Positions 9,263-18,509 of a DNA stretch of 64,000 bases are shown here, piece after piece. Made by a program: the position numbers and the translations under genes. The number at the start of each line of letters is the position of its first letter. The first letter of the stretch is position 1. The stretch lies in assembly GCA_001898145.1 (NCBI GenBank), contig MKSR01000013.1:1-64000 (forward strand), given 5' to 3'. The notes beneath the pieces are model-generated. The model was not told the origin of the DNA. It did no database searches and was given only the letters and a program-made list of their open reading frames with translations. This DNA is from Dyadobacter sp. 50-39 (GTDB lineage: Bacteria > Bacteroidota > Bacteroidia > Cytophagales > Spirosomataceae).

Positions 9263-10195
9263 ATGCATATAAAAATAGGAACCCGGGGGAGCAAGCTGGC
9301 GCTTTGGCAGGCATATTATGTTGAAGAACTGTTGCAACAGGGCGGCATTGAAGCGGAAATCGTTATTATTGAGACGAAAGGCGACAAAATCCTCGACCGG
9401 TCGCTTTCGAAAATAGGCAGCAAGGGCGTTTTTACCGAGGAACTGGAAGACCAGCTCCGCAGCGGAGAAATCGATATTGCGGTACACAGCGCCAAAGACC
9501 TGCAATCGCAGCTCGACGACGCATTTGAAATCATCGCATTCACGCAGCGCGAGCAAGCCAACGACGTGTTGGTAAGCCACGACACGACATTATCGCTCAA
9601 AAGCGGCGAGTCATTTACGGTAGGAACGTCGTCGACCCGGCGGGTGGCCGTTTTGAAGCATTACTACCCTCATATCAAAACCGTGGACATGCGGGGCAAC
9701 TTGCAAACGCGCCTTCGGAAGCTCGAAGAAGGGCAATGCGACGCGCTCCTGCTCGCCTACGCAGGGGTGCATCGCATGGAGTACGACGATAAGATCGCCG
9801 AGCATTTGCTTCTCGACGAATTCACACCGGCAGTAGGCCAGGGCAGCGTGGCCATCGAATGTGCCGTTTCCCTGGATTCGGAAAAGAAGGCGAAACTCCG
9901 TGAACTGCTCAACCACGAACATACCGAAACTTGCCTGCTGGCCGAAAGAGCATTCCTGAAACGGCTTCAGGGCGGGTGCAGCATTCCGGTCTTCGGGATG
10001 GCGACACTACATGACGAAGAAATCCGTATGACCGGCGGCATCATCAGCCTTGACGGCACCGAACTGATCCGCAAGGCAGAGAGCGGCGGGCACGCATTCC
10101 CGCAGGAATTGGGTACCGCCCTGGCAGAAGAACTGCTCGCAGCCGGCGCTGATCGCATTCTCGCAAGCATTAAGCAGCAAAACGGCTCATTGTAA
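9263..10195 (+). CDS. hemC: hydroxymethylbilane synthase (porphobilinogen deaminase)
   Basis: 310 residues. The enzyme condenses four porphobilinogens into hydroxymethylbilane in heme/siroheme synthesis. Visible are IGTRGSKLALWQA (about 5-17), the catalytic Asp in HSAKDLQ (Asp79), TSSTRR and DMRGNLQTRL in the substrate-binding region, and the dipyrromethane-cofactor cysteine in LQGGCSIPV (Cys239). It lies directly downstream of higBA and ends at a strong terminator. No other heme genes are in the window. Confidence 0.96.
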   Translation: MHIKIGTRGSKLALWQAYYVEELLQQGGIEAEIVIIETKGDKILDRSLSKIGSKGVFTEELEDQLRSGEIDIAVHSAKDLQSQLDDAFEIIAFTQREQANDVLVSHDTTLSLKSGESFTVGTSSTRRVAVLKHYYPHIKTVDMRGNLQTRLRKLEEGQCDALLLAYAGVHRMEYDDKIAEHLLLDEFTPAVGQGSVAIECAVSLDSEKKAKLRELLNHEHTETCLLAERAFLKRLQGGCSIPVFGMATLHDEEIRMTGGIISLDGTELIRKAESGGHAFPQELGTALAEELLAAGADRILASIKQQNGSL

Positions 10196-10212
10196 TATCA
10201 ATCAAAAACAAA

Positions 10213-10248
10213 AGAAGCCCGGTTGAAATCAGCCGGGCTTCTCCGTTT
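10213..10248. terminator. bidirectional terminator between hemC and the receptor gene
   Basis: Perfect 10-bp stem AGAAGCCCGG/CCGGGCTTCT (10213-10222 with 10233-10242), 10-nt loop. T-rich on the plus side and, via the upstream run of A, on the minus side as well. It separates two convergent genes. Confidence 0.85.
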
Positions 10249-10259
10249 ATGGTGTTCTG

Positions 10260-13166
10260 TTAATCTTTCTTCGTTGTATCAGCCGGTGTAGCTGGTTTTA
10301 CGGGCAATGCAGTCGAGTCCGCAGGCAATGCGGGACGTGCAGTGCTATCCGGGCGCACCGTGCTGCTATCGGGACGAACGCGCGTAGAATCCGGCCTGAA
10401 TTGTGTTGAGTCACGTTTTGTGGTCGAATCGGGGCGTGCGCCTGGCTGGCCCGGGAAACCTCCCTGACGTACCGGGCGGGCAGTGCTGTCGGCAGCTGCC
10501 GGTCTTGCGCCCTGCGGACGACCTGCGCCTTGCGCCCCCGCACCGCGACCGCCTGCGGCAGGTGTCACTGCCGGAGTTTGTCCCCCGCCTTGCACGCCAC
10601 CGCCGCCACCTGCATCCATTCCCCCGCCGCCGTCAGATTTCTGGTCGTCGTTGTTAACAGACTTTCTTCTGCGTGTTTTTTGCTCTACGAAAGTCATTTT
10701 ACCAAAACGGTAAGAGAAGTTCACACGGAAACCACGGTTATACAGGTAGTTGGTGTTGTTTTGCGTAAATGTCTTCGATTCCAGGCTTGTCTTCATTTTG
10801 AAGGACGGTGCGAGGAAGTTCTCCATCGCGAATCCGATGCTTCCGCGTTTGTTCTTGAAATCTTTGCGTACACCGAAGTCATACATTCGGAAACCAGCCT
10901 GCGTACCTTGCAACTGCACGTCACGTCCACGCATGAAACCACCTGCCTGCAAACCCCAGCCGTTTTTAATGGTAAGGCTCGTGCGCATCCGACCACTCAC
11001 CACGAAGCCGCTGTTGGAATTCTGCAATGCGGGGTCTGGGCTGTTGTTCGACAGATCAGCATAGTAAAAGTCGAAACCGCCGCCGAGCTGCCATCTTTTA
11101 AAGAATGTCACATTTCCAAAAACGTTGGCACCATAGTTCTTTTTCGAACCGATATTGCCGTAAGTGGTTGTGATTACCCCTTGCGGGCTGGTGGTGCGAA
11201 TGCTCTCTATCGAACTGTTGGTGAAGCGTGCGAATGTGGAAACGTTGATATACAATGAATTTTTGAAGAAACTGGTACCCAGTTCCAACTGATCGGTCAA
11301 TTCCGGTTTCAGGTTCGGGTTACCCACTGTAATGTTCTGCGGGTTGGCCGCATTCACGTTCGGGTTCAGGAATTGAATGCCTGGACGTTGCAGACGACGG
11401 TTATAGGCAAGCTTAATGGTTTGTCCTTTTCCGAATACCTGCGAAAGGTTGATACTGGGAACGAGGTTGCCGTAAGCGGGCAATTTCAGGTCTCCCGCCT
11501 CACCCTGTTGTGCGTCGATGCTCGTGTATTCGTACCGCGTACCGGCTTTCACCGTAAACCGGCTCTTGGTCGTGTAGGTATAAGAGAAATATCCGGCAGC
11601 CACATTCTGGTCATAATTCAGGTTGCTGGCGGGTTGCGCCTGCCCGATTTGGCTGTAATAATCATAGTTACTCACAACCTGGCGGAAAATGCCCTTGCCA
11701 CCCACTTCCAGCATCTGGTTCTCCTTGATTGGCGTCTGGTAATCGACCTGAACGGTACTTTCCTGGTTATGGCTGCTGTTGTTGTTGCCTTGCGCACCGA
11801 GTAGTTCCTTCAACTGCGCATTGCTCAGCGAATACACATCGGCATCGTAGTCATTCGTACGGTTATTCCGGCTGTACTGTGTCGAAATGCTCAGCTCCTG
11901 CCCCGCTTTCCCCAGCGTTTTCATATAATCCACGTTCACGTCCCAGGTACCCGAAAGGTCCTTGCTGCTCACATCGCGGAAGCTGGTGCGGGTGGTGTCG
12001 TTTACCGTAGTATAGGTATAAAGCTCCTGGTCTATTTTGGCATTGCGCATTCCATAGCGCACACCGGCCGACAAGGATGTTTTGGAATCGATTTCCCAGT
12101 CCCAACCAAAGTTATAGGAACCGAATGCCATTTTGTTCTTGGAATCGCTCGTCTGACGGACAATGAAAGGGCTCAGCTTGCCGATCTGGATATTCTCCGA
12201 TTTACCGGGCATATTATAGTTAAAGCGGCCAAAGCCTCCGAGGCTGAAACCCATTTTACCTACCCGATAATTACCGCGCAAGCCAAGGTTGGAACCGCGG
12301 TTACCGATACCCGTATCGAGGTTGAGTGTACCGCCCTGTATCGTACTCTTTTTGGTAATGATGTTGATAATCCCCGCTGAACCTTCCGCATCGTAACGTG
12401 CCGATGGCGAAGTAATTACTTCCACCGACTTGATCATATCTGCCGGAATCTGCTTCAATGCGTCGGCCACGCTGGTCGCGATAATGGTCGAGGGCTTATT
12501 GTTAATCAAAACACGCACATTGGAACTTCCGCGAAGCGAGACGTTACCATCGAGGTCGACGGTCAGCATCGGCACTTTTTTCATGACGTCGGAAGCGTCG
12601 CCGCCTTTGCTGGTAATGTCCTTTTCAGCATTGTAGACAAGCCTGTCGACCTTTTCTTCGACCATCTGCGCCATCCCTACTACCTCTACTTCATTGAGCT
12701 GTACCACATCGGGCACGAGCACGACCGTACCCAGATTCAGTTCCGTTTTGCGGTCGATCTTCACATTATTGATCGTCTTGGTTTTATAGCCAATGAAGGA
12801 AATCAGGATTTTGAAGCTGCCCGACGCGACTTTGGTGAGTGTAAATTCACCTTTTTCATCGGTAGTAGTTCCATCGATCGGCGTGTTCGTTTTGATATCC
12901 ACCAAAGAAAGTGCTGCAAATTCTACGGGTTTCTTGGAAGTAGAGTCAACGAGCACGCCCGTGATCTTTCCATTACCTTTAGGAGTGTCTTCTGCCGTTC
13001 CCGGAATCACCGTCTGCCGCTGCGGCCTGTTCACGCCGCCGCGCGAATCGCCTCCACCGCCACGGAATCCGCCACCACCGCCTCCTCCGCCCGGAAACTG
13101 GGCGAATGCCGTTGATGTGAGCCCTGAGAACACAGCCAGGAATGTAAGTTGTAAAACAAGTTTCAT
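10260..13166 (-). CDS. TonB-dependent receptor-like outer-membrane beta-barrel with disordered C-terminal tail
   Basis: 968 residues from the ATG at 13166, which opens a clear signal peptide (MKLVLQLTFLAVFSG, ending TAFAQ). An upstream ATG at 13316 would add 50 unconserved residues. A glycine-rich segment follows, then a carboxypeptidase-like regulatory domain (GKITGVLVDSTSKKPVEFAA), a plug (NVRVLINNKP, RYDAEGSAGIINIITKK) and an outer-membrane beta-barrel of the OMP_b-brl family. The barrel seems to end near FRVNFSYRFGKMTF. About 142 residues follow, rich in Gly, Pro, Ala and Asp-Ser-Thr repeats (PDST, ADST). Such a tail after the last strand is unusual and would probably face the periplasm. 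The ligand is unknown. It is divergent from a LytS/LytTR pair, which might control it. Confidence 0.85.
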   Translation of the reverse strand: MKLVLQLTFLAVFSGLTSTAFAQFPGGGGGGGGFRGGGGDSRGGVNRPQRQTVIPGTAEDTPKGNGKITGVLVDSTSKKPVEFAALSLVDIKTNTPIDGTTTDEKGEFTLTKVASGSFKILISFIGYKTKTINNVKIDRKTELNLGTVVLVPDVVQLNEVEVVGMAQMVEEKVDRLVYNAEKDITSKGGDASDVMKKVPMLTVDLDGNVSLRGSSNVRVLINNKPSTIIATSVADALKQIPADMIKSVEVITSPSARYDAEGSAGIINIITKKSTIQGGTLNLDTGIGNRGSNLGLRGNYRVGKMGFSLGGFGRFNYNMPGKSENIQIGKLSPFIVRQTSDSKNKMAFGSYNFGWDWEIDSKTSLSAGVRYGMRNAKIDQELYTYTTVNDTTRTSFRDVSSKDLSGTWDVNVDYMKTLGKAGQELSISTQYSRNNRTNDYDADVYSLSNAQLKELLGAQGNNNSSHNQESTVQVDYQTPIKENQMLEVGGKGIFRQVVSNYDYYSQIGQAQPASNLNYDQNVAAGYFSYTYTTKSRFTVKAGTRYEYTSIDAQQGEAGDLKLPAYGNLVPSINLSQVFGKGQTIKLAYNRRLQRPGIQFLNPNVNAANPQNITVGNPNLKPELTDQLELGTSFFKNSLYINVSTFARFTNSSIESIRTTSPQGVITTTYGNIGSKKNYGANVFGNVTFFKRWQLGGGFDFYYADLSNNSPDPALQNSNSGFVVSGRMRTSLTIKNGWGLQAGGFMRGRDVQLQGTQAGFRMYDFGVRKDFKNKRGSIGFAMENFLAPSFKMKTSLESKTFTQNNTNYLYNRGFRVNFSYRFGKMTFVEQKTRRRKSVNNDDQKSDGGGGMDAGGGGGVQGGGQTPAVTPAAGGRGAGAQGAGRPQGARPAAADSTARPVRQGGFPGQPGARPDSTTKRDSTQFRPDSTRVRPDSSTVRPDSTARPALPADSTALPVKPATPADTTKKD

Positions 13167-13468
13167 GGTTGGGGTTTTAAAAGTGTACTTTTCGAATTTC
13201 AAAATAACAAGGTAGAATCCTGTGAAAAAAAAGGAATAGATGGATAGGGTAGATGTACCGATCAAAGGCTGTTTTCGAACGATATATCCCGGTAAATGAC
13301 AGACAGTTCCGCACATCCGGCCCGCGAGGGTTATTAATAGATTACGATGGGCTGCCGGTCGGTATTTGGGGGTACTTTGATCGATTGAAATAGGTGATTT
13401 CGCAAATTCCGCGTAAGATTGCAGTGATGTGTTGCGTTCAAACCGGATTGAAACTAACTAATTGCTAA
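13167..13468. other. divergent intergenic region between receptor and sensor kinase
   Basis: About 300 bp with no gene. The receptor-proximal half is A/T-rich; the rest has average composition. I saw no exact TAnnTTTG element. The sequence GGTACTTTGATCG near 13370 is one base short of that consensus and could serve the sensor kinase. Confidence 0.3.
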
Positions 13469-14539
13469 ATGGATACGCGTGCTGCCCGGAAATACCCCCC
13501 GTTATTTCTCCATTTGCTGGGATGGAGCTTTCTGGCCCTGTTCTTGATGTGGCAACCCCTGAGCTGGCAGATCGAGTTCCCCATGAGTTTCTGGGTCAAA
13601 CAGGCTGTTTTGTTTTCACTGCTCATTACGATATTTTACCTCAACTACTATTTCTGGTTCCCGAAATTCCTTGCCAAAAACAAATACTCCCGGTTCATCC
13701 TTTTCAATATCGTGTCGGTTGTAATGCTGGCGGTGATTACGGAGCAGGTGAAGATCGCGATCAACCACGGCGAGCAGATGGACAGGGCTTTTAAACTGGC
13801 GCGGGAAGCGAATGGCGACAAGAAGCGCCACGATCGGCTGGATTACTTTGCATTGCTGACGGCCCTAATGATCATCGGGCTGAGCACCAGTGTTGCCGCC
13901 GTGCGTACGGCCCAGCTCGACAAGCAGTACCGCCAGAACCTAGAAAAAGAGAAGATCAATTCCGAGCTTTCGTTCCTGAAGGCGCAAATCAACCCGCATT
14001 TCTTTTTTAATACCCTCAACAATATCTACGCCCTCACGGTGATCGACGTGGAAGCCGCGCGCGAGGCACTACACAAGCTCTCGCGTATGATGCGCTACGT
14101 GTTGTACGAAACCCAGCACGGAACCGTGCTGCTGAGCCAGGAAATCGCATTTGCGCAGGATTACATCCAGCTGATGCAGCTGCGCCTTACCGACAAGGTA
14201 ACCGTGCACCTCGATCCGCCCAATCCGCTCCACGACGTTTCCATTGCACCAATGCTATTCCTACCCTTTATTGAAAATGCGTTCAAGCACGGCGTCAGCG
14301 CCGTTCAGCCGAGCCGGATAGACATTCAGATCCGCCAGGAGGGCCACAAGATTTTTGTGGAAGTGAGGAACACTTTGTTTACAGACAAGAGGGCCATTCT
14401 GGATGAAAGCAACGGCATTGGCCTCGCCAATACCCAGCGCCGCCTCGACTTACTTTACCCCGGCAAGTACCAGCTGGAAGTAAACGAGAATAAAGCGGGA
14501 AAGGAATTTGAAGTACACCTGGAACTGGAAACGGCATGA
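13469..14539 (+). CDS. sensor histidine kinase, LytS/YehU type
   Basis: 356 residues. Four predicted membrane helices (about 12-30, 43-63, 75-92, 126-146), no extracytoplasmic sensor domain of note, a short coiled-coil linker, then the His_kinase domain (PF06580). KAQINPHFFFNTLNNIYAL holds the phosphoacceptor His177, and a GHKL ATPase follows (LPFIENAFKHG N-box, NGIGLANTQRRL). It overlaps the response regulator by 4 nt (ATGA), so the two form one translationally coupled unit. The stimulus cannot be told from sequence. Confidence 0.93.
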   Translation: MDTRAARKYPPLFLHLLGWSFLALFLMWQPLSWQIEFPMSFWVKQAVLFSLLITIFYLNYYFWFPKFLAKNKYSRFILFNIVSVVMLAVITEQVKIAINHGEQMDRAFKLAREANGDKKRHDRLDYFALLTALMIIGLSTSVAAVRTAQLDKQYRQNLEKEKINSELSFLKAQINPHFFFNTLNNIYALTVIDVEAAREALHKLSRMMRYVLYETQHGTVLLSQEIAFAQDYIQLMQLRLTDKVTVHLDPPNPLHDVSIAPMLFLPFIENAFKHGVSAVQPSRIDIQIRQEGHKIFVEVRNTLFTDKRAILDESNGIGLANTQRRLDLLYPGKYQLEVNENKAGKEFEVHLELETA

Positions 14540-15273
14540 GCGTGACATTGGAATGCATTGCCGTCGACGATGAGCCGTTAGCGCTCGGACTGGTGTGCGC
14601 ATTTATCGAAAAGACGCCATTTCTGAACCTGGCAGGCAGGTATTCCAGTGCAGTCGAGGCATTACAGATGATTAACAGCACGCCTATCGACGTCATTTTT
14701 CTGGATATTCAAATGCCGGACCTGACGGGCATCGAACTTGCAAGAGTGCTTGAAAAAGCAGGCAGCAAGGCGCCCAGGATCATTTTTACAACCGCATTCA
14801 ACCAATACGCGCTCGATGGTTTTCGCGTAGATGCCATTGACTATCTCCTAAAACCCTTTAATTACGAAGAGTTCCTCCGTGCCGCATCTAAGGCGCAGGC
14901 ATATGTGGAGCTGGTTCAAAAGGCCTCGTCGGCCGGTTCTTCGGAGCCGAAGGACGAGTACCTGTTCCTGAAAGTGGAATACCAGCTGGTACGGATCGCC
15001 TACGACGACATTTTGTACACGGAGGGACTCAAAGATTACGTTAAAGTCCATCTCAAATCGGACCCGAAGCCGATTCTGTCGCTTACGAGCCTGAAAGCGC
15101 TGGAAGAAAAGCTGCCGCCTTCGAAGTTCATGCGGGTGCACCGCTCGTTCATCGTCAACCTTGACAAGATCAGCGCCGTAACGCGGAATACCATTCAGAT
15201 AGGCGCCACTTCCATTCCGGTAAGCGACCAGTACAAAGAGGCATTCAACCAGTTTTTGAGCAAATGGATGTAA
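14536..15273 (+). CDS. response regulator, LytTR family
   Basis: 245 residues. The receiver domain at 1-120 has acidic Asp11/Asp12, phosphoacceptor Asp57 (VIFLDIQMPD), Thr in FTTAFNQYA and Lys in YLLKPF. The LytTR DNA-binding domain at about 145-245 has LYTEGLKDYVKVHL and FMRVHRSFIVNLDKI. It is the partner of the upstream sensor kinase. LytTR regulators usually bind direct repeats upstream of one or a few target genes; the divergent receptor gene at 13166 is a candidate target. A bidirectional terminator follows. Confidence 0.95.
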   Translation: MSVTLECIAVDDEPLALGLVCAFIEKTPFLNLAGRYSSAVEALQMINSTPIDVIFLDIQMPDLTGIELARVLEKAGSKAPRIIFTTAFNQYALDGFRVDAIDYLLKPFNYEEFLRAASKAQAYVELVQKASSAGSSEPKDEYLFLKVEYQLVRIAYDDILYTEGLKDYVKVHLKSDPKPILSLTSLKALEEKLPPSKFMRVHRSFIVNLDKISAVTRNTIQIGATSIPVSDQYKEAFNQFLSKWM

Positions 15274-15277
15274 CAAA

Positions 15278-15309
15278 AAATCCCGCTTACGCATATGTAA
15301 GCGGGATTT
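15278..15309. terminator. bidirectional terminator between response regulator and uvrA
   Basis: Perfect 13-bp stem AAATCCCGCTTAC/GTAAGCGGGATTT (15278-15290 with 15297-15309), 6-nt loop, flanked by A runs on the left and T-rich sequence on the right. It serves both convergent genes. Confidence 0.85.
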
Positions 15310-15341
15310 CTATATTTTCAAATGCGGGTTAAATCCAGCCC

Positions 15342-18284
15342 TTATTTCAATTCTTCCTTTAAAAAATAGCCGGTAAAGCTGCCCTTCACTTTGGCCACTT
15401 TTTCTGGCGTTCCTTCCGCGATAATCCGCCCGCCCTGCGCACCGCCCTCGGGGCCCACGTCGATAATATAGTCGGCCACTTTGATCACATCCAGGTTATG
15501 TTCGATAATGAGAACAGTGTTCCCTTTCTCCACCAGTTTGTTCAATACATTGAGCAAATGCCGGATATCCTGGAAATGCAGACCCGTGGTAGGCTCGTCG
15601 AGAATGTATAATGTTTTACCCGTGTCCCGTTTCGAAAGCTCCTCCGACAGCTTCACGCGCTGCGCCTCTCCGCCGGAAAGGGTGGTAGCGTGCTGGCCCA
15701 GGGTAATGTAACCCAAGCCTACGTCATTCAGTGTCTGCACCCTACGAAGGAGTCTCGGCTGGTTTTCAAAGAATTCCAATGCTGATTCTACCGTCATATC
15801 GAGCACGTCGGCGATGGATTTGCCTTTGAAACGTACTTCCAGGGTTTCCCGGTTGAAGCGTTTGCCTTTACAGGTTTCACAATTGACGTGCACATCAGGC
15901 AGAAAGTCCATTTCGATCTTCTTCATACCCGCTCCTTCACAATCCTCACAACGGCCGCCTTTTACATTAAACGAGAAACGACCGGGCTTGTAACCACGGA
16001 TTTTCGCCTCAGGCAGCTCGGCAAAGAGGGTACGGATGTCGGTAAAAAGGTTGGTGTAAGTGGCCGGGTTCGAGCGAGGTGTGCGTCCGATAGGTGACTG
16101 ATCTACTTCGATCACCTTATCGATATGTTCGAGCCCTTCGATGGATTTGTAAGGAAGCGGCTCCCTTCTCGATTTATAAAAATGTTGGTTCAGTAATGGA
16201 AACAGCGTTTCATGGATCAGCGACGACTTTCCGCTACCGCTTACGCCCGTTACGCAGATCATCGTCCCCAGCGGAATCGATACCGATACGTTTTTGAGGT
16301 TATGCCCCGTACAGCCTTTCAGTACGATCGATTCGCCCTTGCCTTTCCGGCGCTTTTTAGGAACTTCGATGGCTTCACGGCCGGCCAGGTAATCGGCGGT
16401 TAAGGAGCCATTCTGAAGAAATTTCTCCGGCGTACCGGCTCCCACCACGCTTCCGCCGTGGCGCCCGGCGCCAGGCCCGATGTCGAGAATGTAATCCGAC
16501 GCCAGCATCATGTCCTTATCATGCTCGACGACAAGCACCGTATTGCCCAGGTCGCGCAGGCTTTTGAGCGAATTGATGAGCCGCACATTGTCGCGCTGGT
16601 GCAGGCCTATGCTCGGCTCATCCATAATATAAAGCACCCCGGTGAGCTGCGTCCCGATCTGCGTCGCGAGGCGGATGCGCTGTGCCTCTCCTCCCGACAA
16701 TGTCCTCAACGACCGGTTCAAAGTCAGGTAATCCAACCCTACATCGAGCATAAACCCGACGCGTTTGCGGATTTCTTTCAGTACTTCGTGACCGATGACG
16801 CGCTGCTTTTCTTCCAGGCGGTCTTCCAATCCTACCAGCCATTCGGCCAGCTCACGAATGTCGGAGTCGGCGAGCTCGGCAATGTCTTTATTATCTATTT
16901 TGAAATGCAGCGACTCCTTCCGCAGGCGCTTGCCTTTGCATTCAGGGCAGGTTTGGGTGACCATGAAATCTTTCAGCCAATCCTGAATTTTCTCATTACC
17001 CGACTCCTGCTGCCTTTTCAAAAAGTTGATAATCCCGTCGAATTTGGTCTCCCATTCCGTACCGGGATATTTCTTCGAAGGCACCGGGACCGCCTCTTCG
17101 CTGCCGTAAAGCACGAGCTTCAATGCTTCCTCGGGAAATTTTTCGAGCGGAGTAGTGAGGGTAATCTTGTATTTTTTGAGCAGGACTTCCAACTGTTTGA
17201 AGATCCACGCCTCCCGGTATTCCCCCATTGGTGCAATACCGCCCCGGCTGATGCTGAGTGATTTGTCAGGAATGATGGAATCTTCCGTAATTTCTTCAAT
17301 TACCCCCAATCCCTGGCAGGTAGGGCACCAGCCATATGGCGAATTGAACGAGAACGCATTGGGCGCCGGATCATCGTAGCTGATCCCCGACTCGGGGTCC
17401 ATCAGGTTCTGGGAGAAATAATGCGTATTCCCTTTCGCATCCAGCACCATCAATGCACCTTTGCCCTGCTTAATGGCCGTCGCCACCGACTGGCTCATGC
17501 GGTACCGCGACTGCGGGTCTTCTTCCTCCTTTTTCGGGACCACGCGATCGATCACGATCTCGATGTCGTGGACCTTGTAGCGGTCGAGCTGCATTTTAGG
17601 CGTAATGTCCTGTACTTCACCGTCCACGCGCACTTTGGTATAGCCTAATCGGGCAATCTGCACGAAAAGCTCCCGGTAATGCCCCTTCCGGCCCTTCACA
17701 GCCGGAGCGAGCAATATGATTTTTTGTCCCAGGAACTGGGTCATCAGCTGGTTCACGATCTGGTCCTGCGACTGCTTGATCATCCGCCTGCCCGTCACGT
17801 ACGAGTACGCCTCACCCGCGCGTGCATACAGCAGGCGCAGGAAGTCATAGATTTCCGTCACCGTGCCGACTGTCGAACGAGGGTTTCGCGAGGTTGTTTT
17901 CTGTTCTATGCTGATGACCGGCGAAAGGCCGCTGATCTTGTCGACATCCGGCCGTTCCATTTCGCCGATGAAGCCGCGGGCGTAGGACGAGAAGCTCTCC
18001 ATATACCTACGCTGTCCTTCGGCATAAATCGTATCAAATGCGAGCGACGACTTGCCGCTGCCGCTGATACCGGTCACTACCACGAGCTTGTTACGCGGGA
18101 TAGCTACATCGATGTTTTTGAGATTGTGTTCGCGGGCTCCTTGTACCTCGATAAGGTCCTGTTCTGCGACTTCAAGGCCATTTAAATATTCCAAAGTCCT
18201 GATGGTGGTTTGTGAGTTAGTCTGAAAATGAAGTTGTAATTCCGATAACCACAAAAATACACTTTGAGTTGCAAATTTTCTCAC
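15342..18284 (-). CDS. uvrA: excinuclease ABC subunit A
   Basis: Damage-recognition ATPase of nucleotide excision repair. Two ABC modules are present: Walker [13 protein letters not shown] (about 72-83) and [15 protein letters not shown], with signatures [12 protein letters not shown] and [12 protein letters not shown]. Two zinc modules show as CPTCQGLG...CPECKGKRL and CEDCEGAG...CETCKGKRF. The 980-residue length is a little long for UvrA because the first ~35 residues (MRKFATQ to about LEYLNG) look unconserved. No internal ATG exists before the first motif, so the true start may be a TTG/GTG near LEYLNGLEV. uvrB is not in the window. Confidence 0.96.
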   Translation of the reverse strand: MRKFATQSVFLWLSELQLHFQTNSQTTIRTLEYLNGLEVAEQDLIEVQGAREHNLKNIDVAIPRNKLVVVTGISGSGKSSLAFDTIYAEGQRRYMESFSSYARGFIGEMERPDVDKISGLSPVISIEQKTTSRNPRSTVGTVTEIYDFLRLLYARAGEAYSYVTGRRMIKQSQDQIVNQLMTQFLGQKIILLAPAVKGRKGHYRELFVQIARLGYTKVRVDGEVQDITPKMQLDRYKVHDIEIVIDRVVPKKEEEDPQSRYRMSQSVATAIKQGKGALMVLDAKGNTHYFSQNLMDPESGISYDDPAPNAFSFNSPYGWCPTCQGLGVIEEITEDSIIPDKSLSISRGGIAPMGEYREAWIFKQLEVLLKKYKITLTTPLEKFPEEALKLVLYGSEEAVPVPSKKYPGTEWETKFDGIINFLKRQQESGNEKIQDWLKDFMVTQTCPECKGKRLRKESLHFKIDNKDIAELADSDIRELAEWLVGLEDRLEEKQRVIGHEVLKEIRKRVGFMLDVGLDYLTLNRSLRTLSGGEAQRIRLATQIGTQLTGVLYIMDEPSIGLHQRDNVRLINSLKSLRDLGNTVLVVEHDKDMMLASDYILDIGPGAGRHGGSVVGAGTPEKFLQNGSLTADYLAGREAIEVPKKRRKGKGESIVLKGCTGHNLKNVSVSIPLGTMICVTGVSGSGKSSLIHETLFPLLNQHFYKSRREPLPYKSIEGLEHIDKVIEVDQSPIGRTPRSNPATYTNLFTDIRTLFAELPEAKIRGYKPGRFSFNVKGGRCEDCEGAGMKKIEMDFLPDVHVNCETCKGKRFNRETLEVRFKGKSIADVLDMTVESALEFFENQPRLLRRVQTLNDVGLGYITLGQHATTLSGGEAQRVKLSEELSKRDTGKTLYILDEPTTGLHFQDIRHLLNVLNKLVEKGNTVLIIEHNLDVIKVADYIIDVGPEGGAQGGRIIAEGTPEKVAKVKGSFTGYFLKEELK

Positions 18285-18448
18285 TCACAGCCCCATACGT
18301 ATAGCAATCAAAGATTGGTTTTTTCCAAGACGTTCTCCTTCCGTGCAAACGATTGCATAATAAAACTTTTCAAAGAAAAAATGTTTTGTAACCAGTTGTA
18401 AATTAATATTAATTATAAAAATATTACCAAATCGAAGGTTCATATTTC

Positions 18449-18456
18449 TATATTTG
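18449..18456 (+). promoter_or_regulatory. -7 promoter element upstream of first susC
   Basis: TATATTTG, an exact TAnnTTTG match, lies 53 bp before the susC ATG. The same decamer TATATTTGAC occurs upstream of the second susC (45632). I see no clear -33 TTG at the right distance. Confidence 0.45.
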
Positions 18457-18509
18457 ACAGTATATTGACATTTAGTAATACATTTTTAACATCATCCCCA
18501 ACTCAATTT

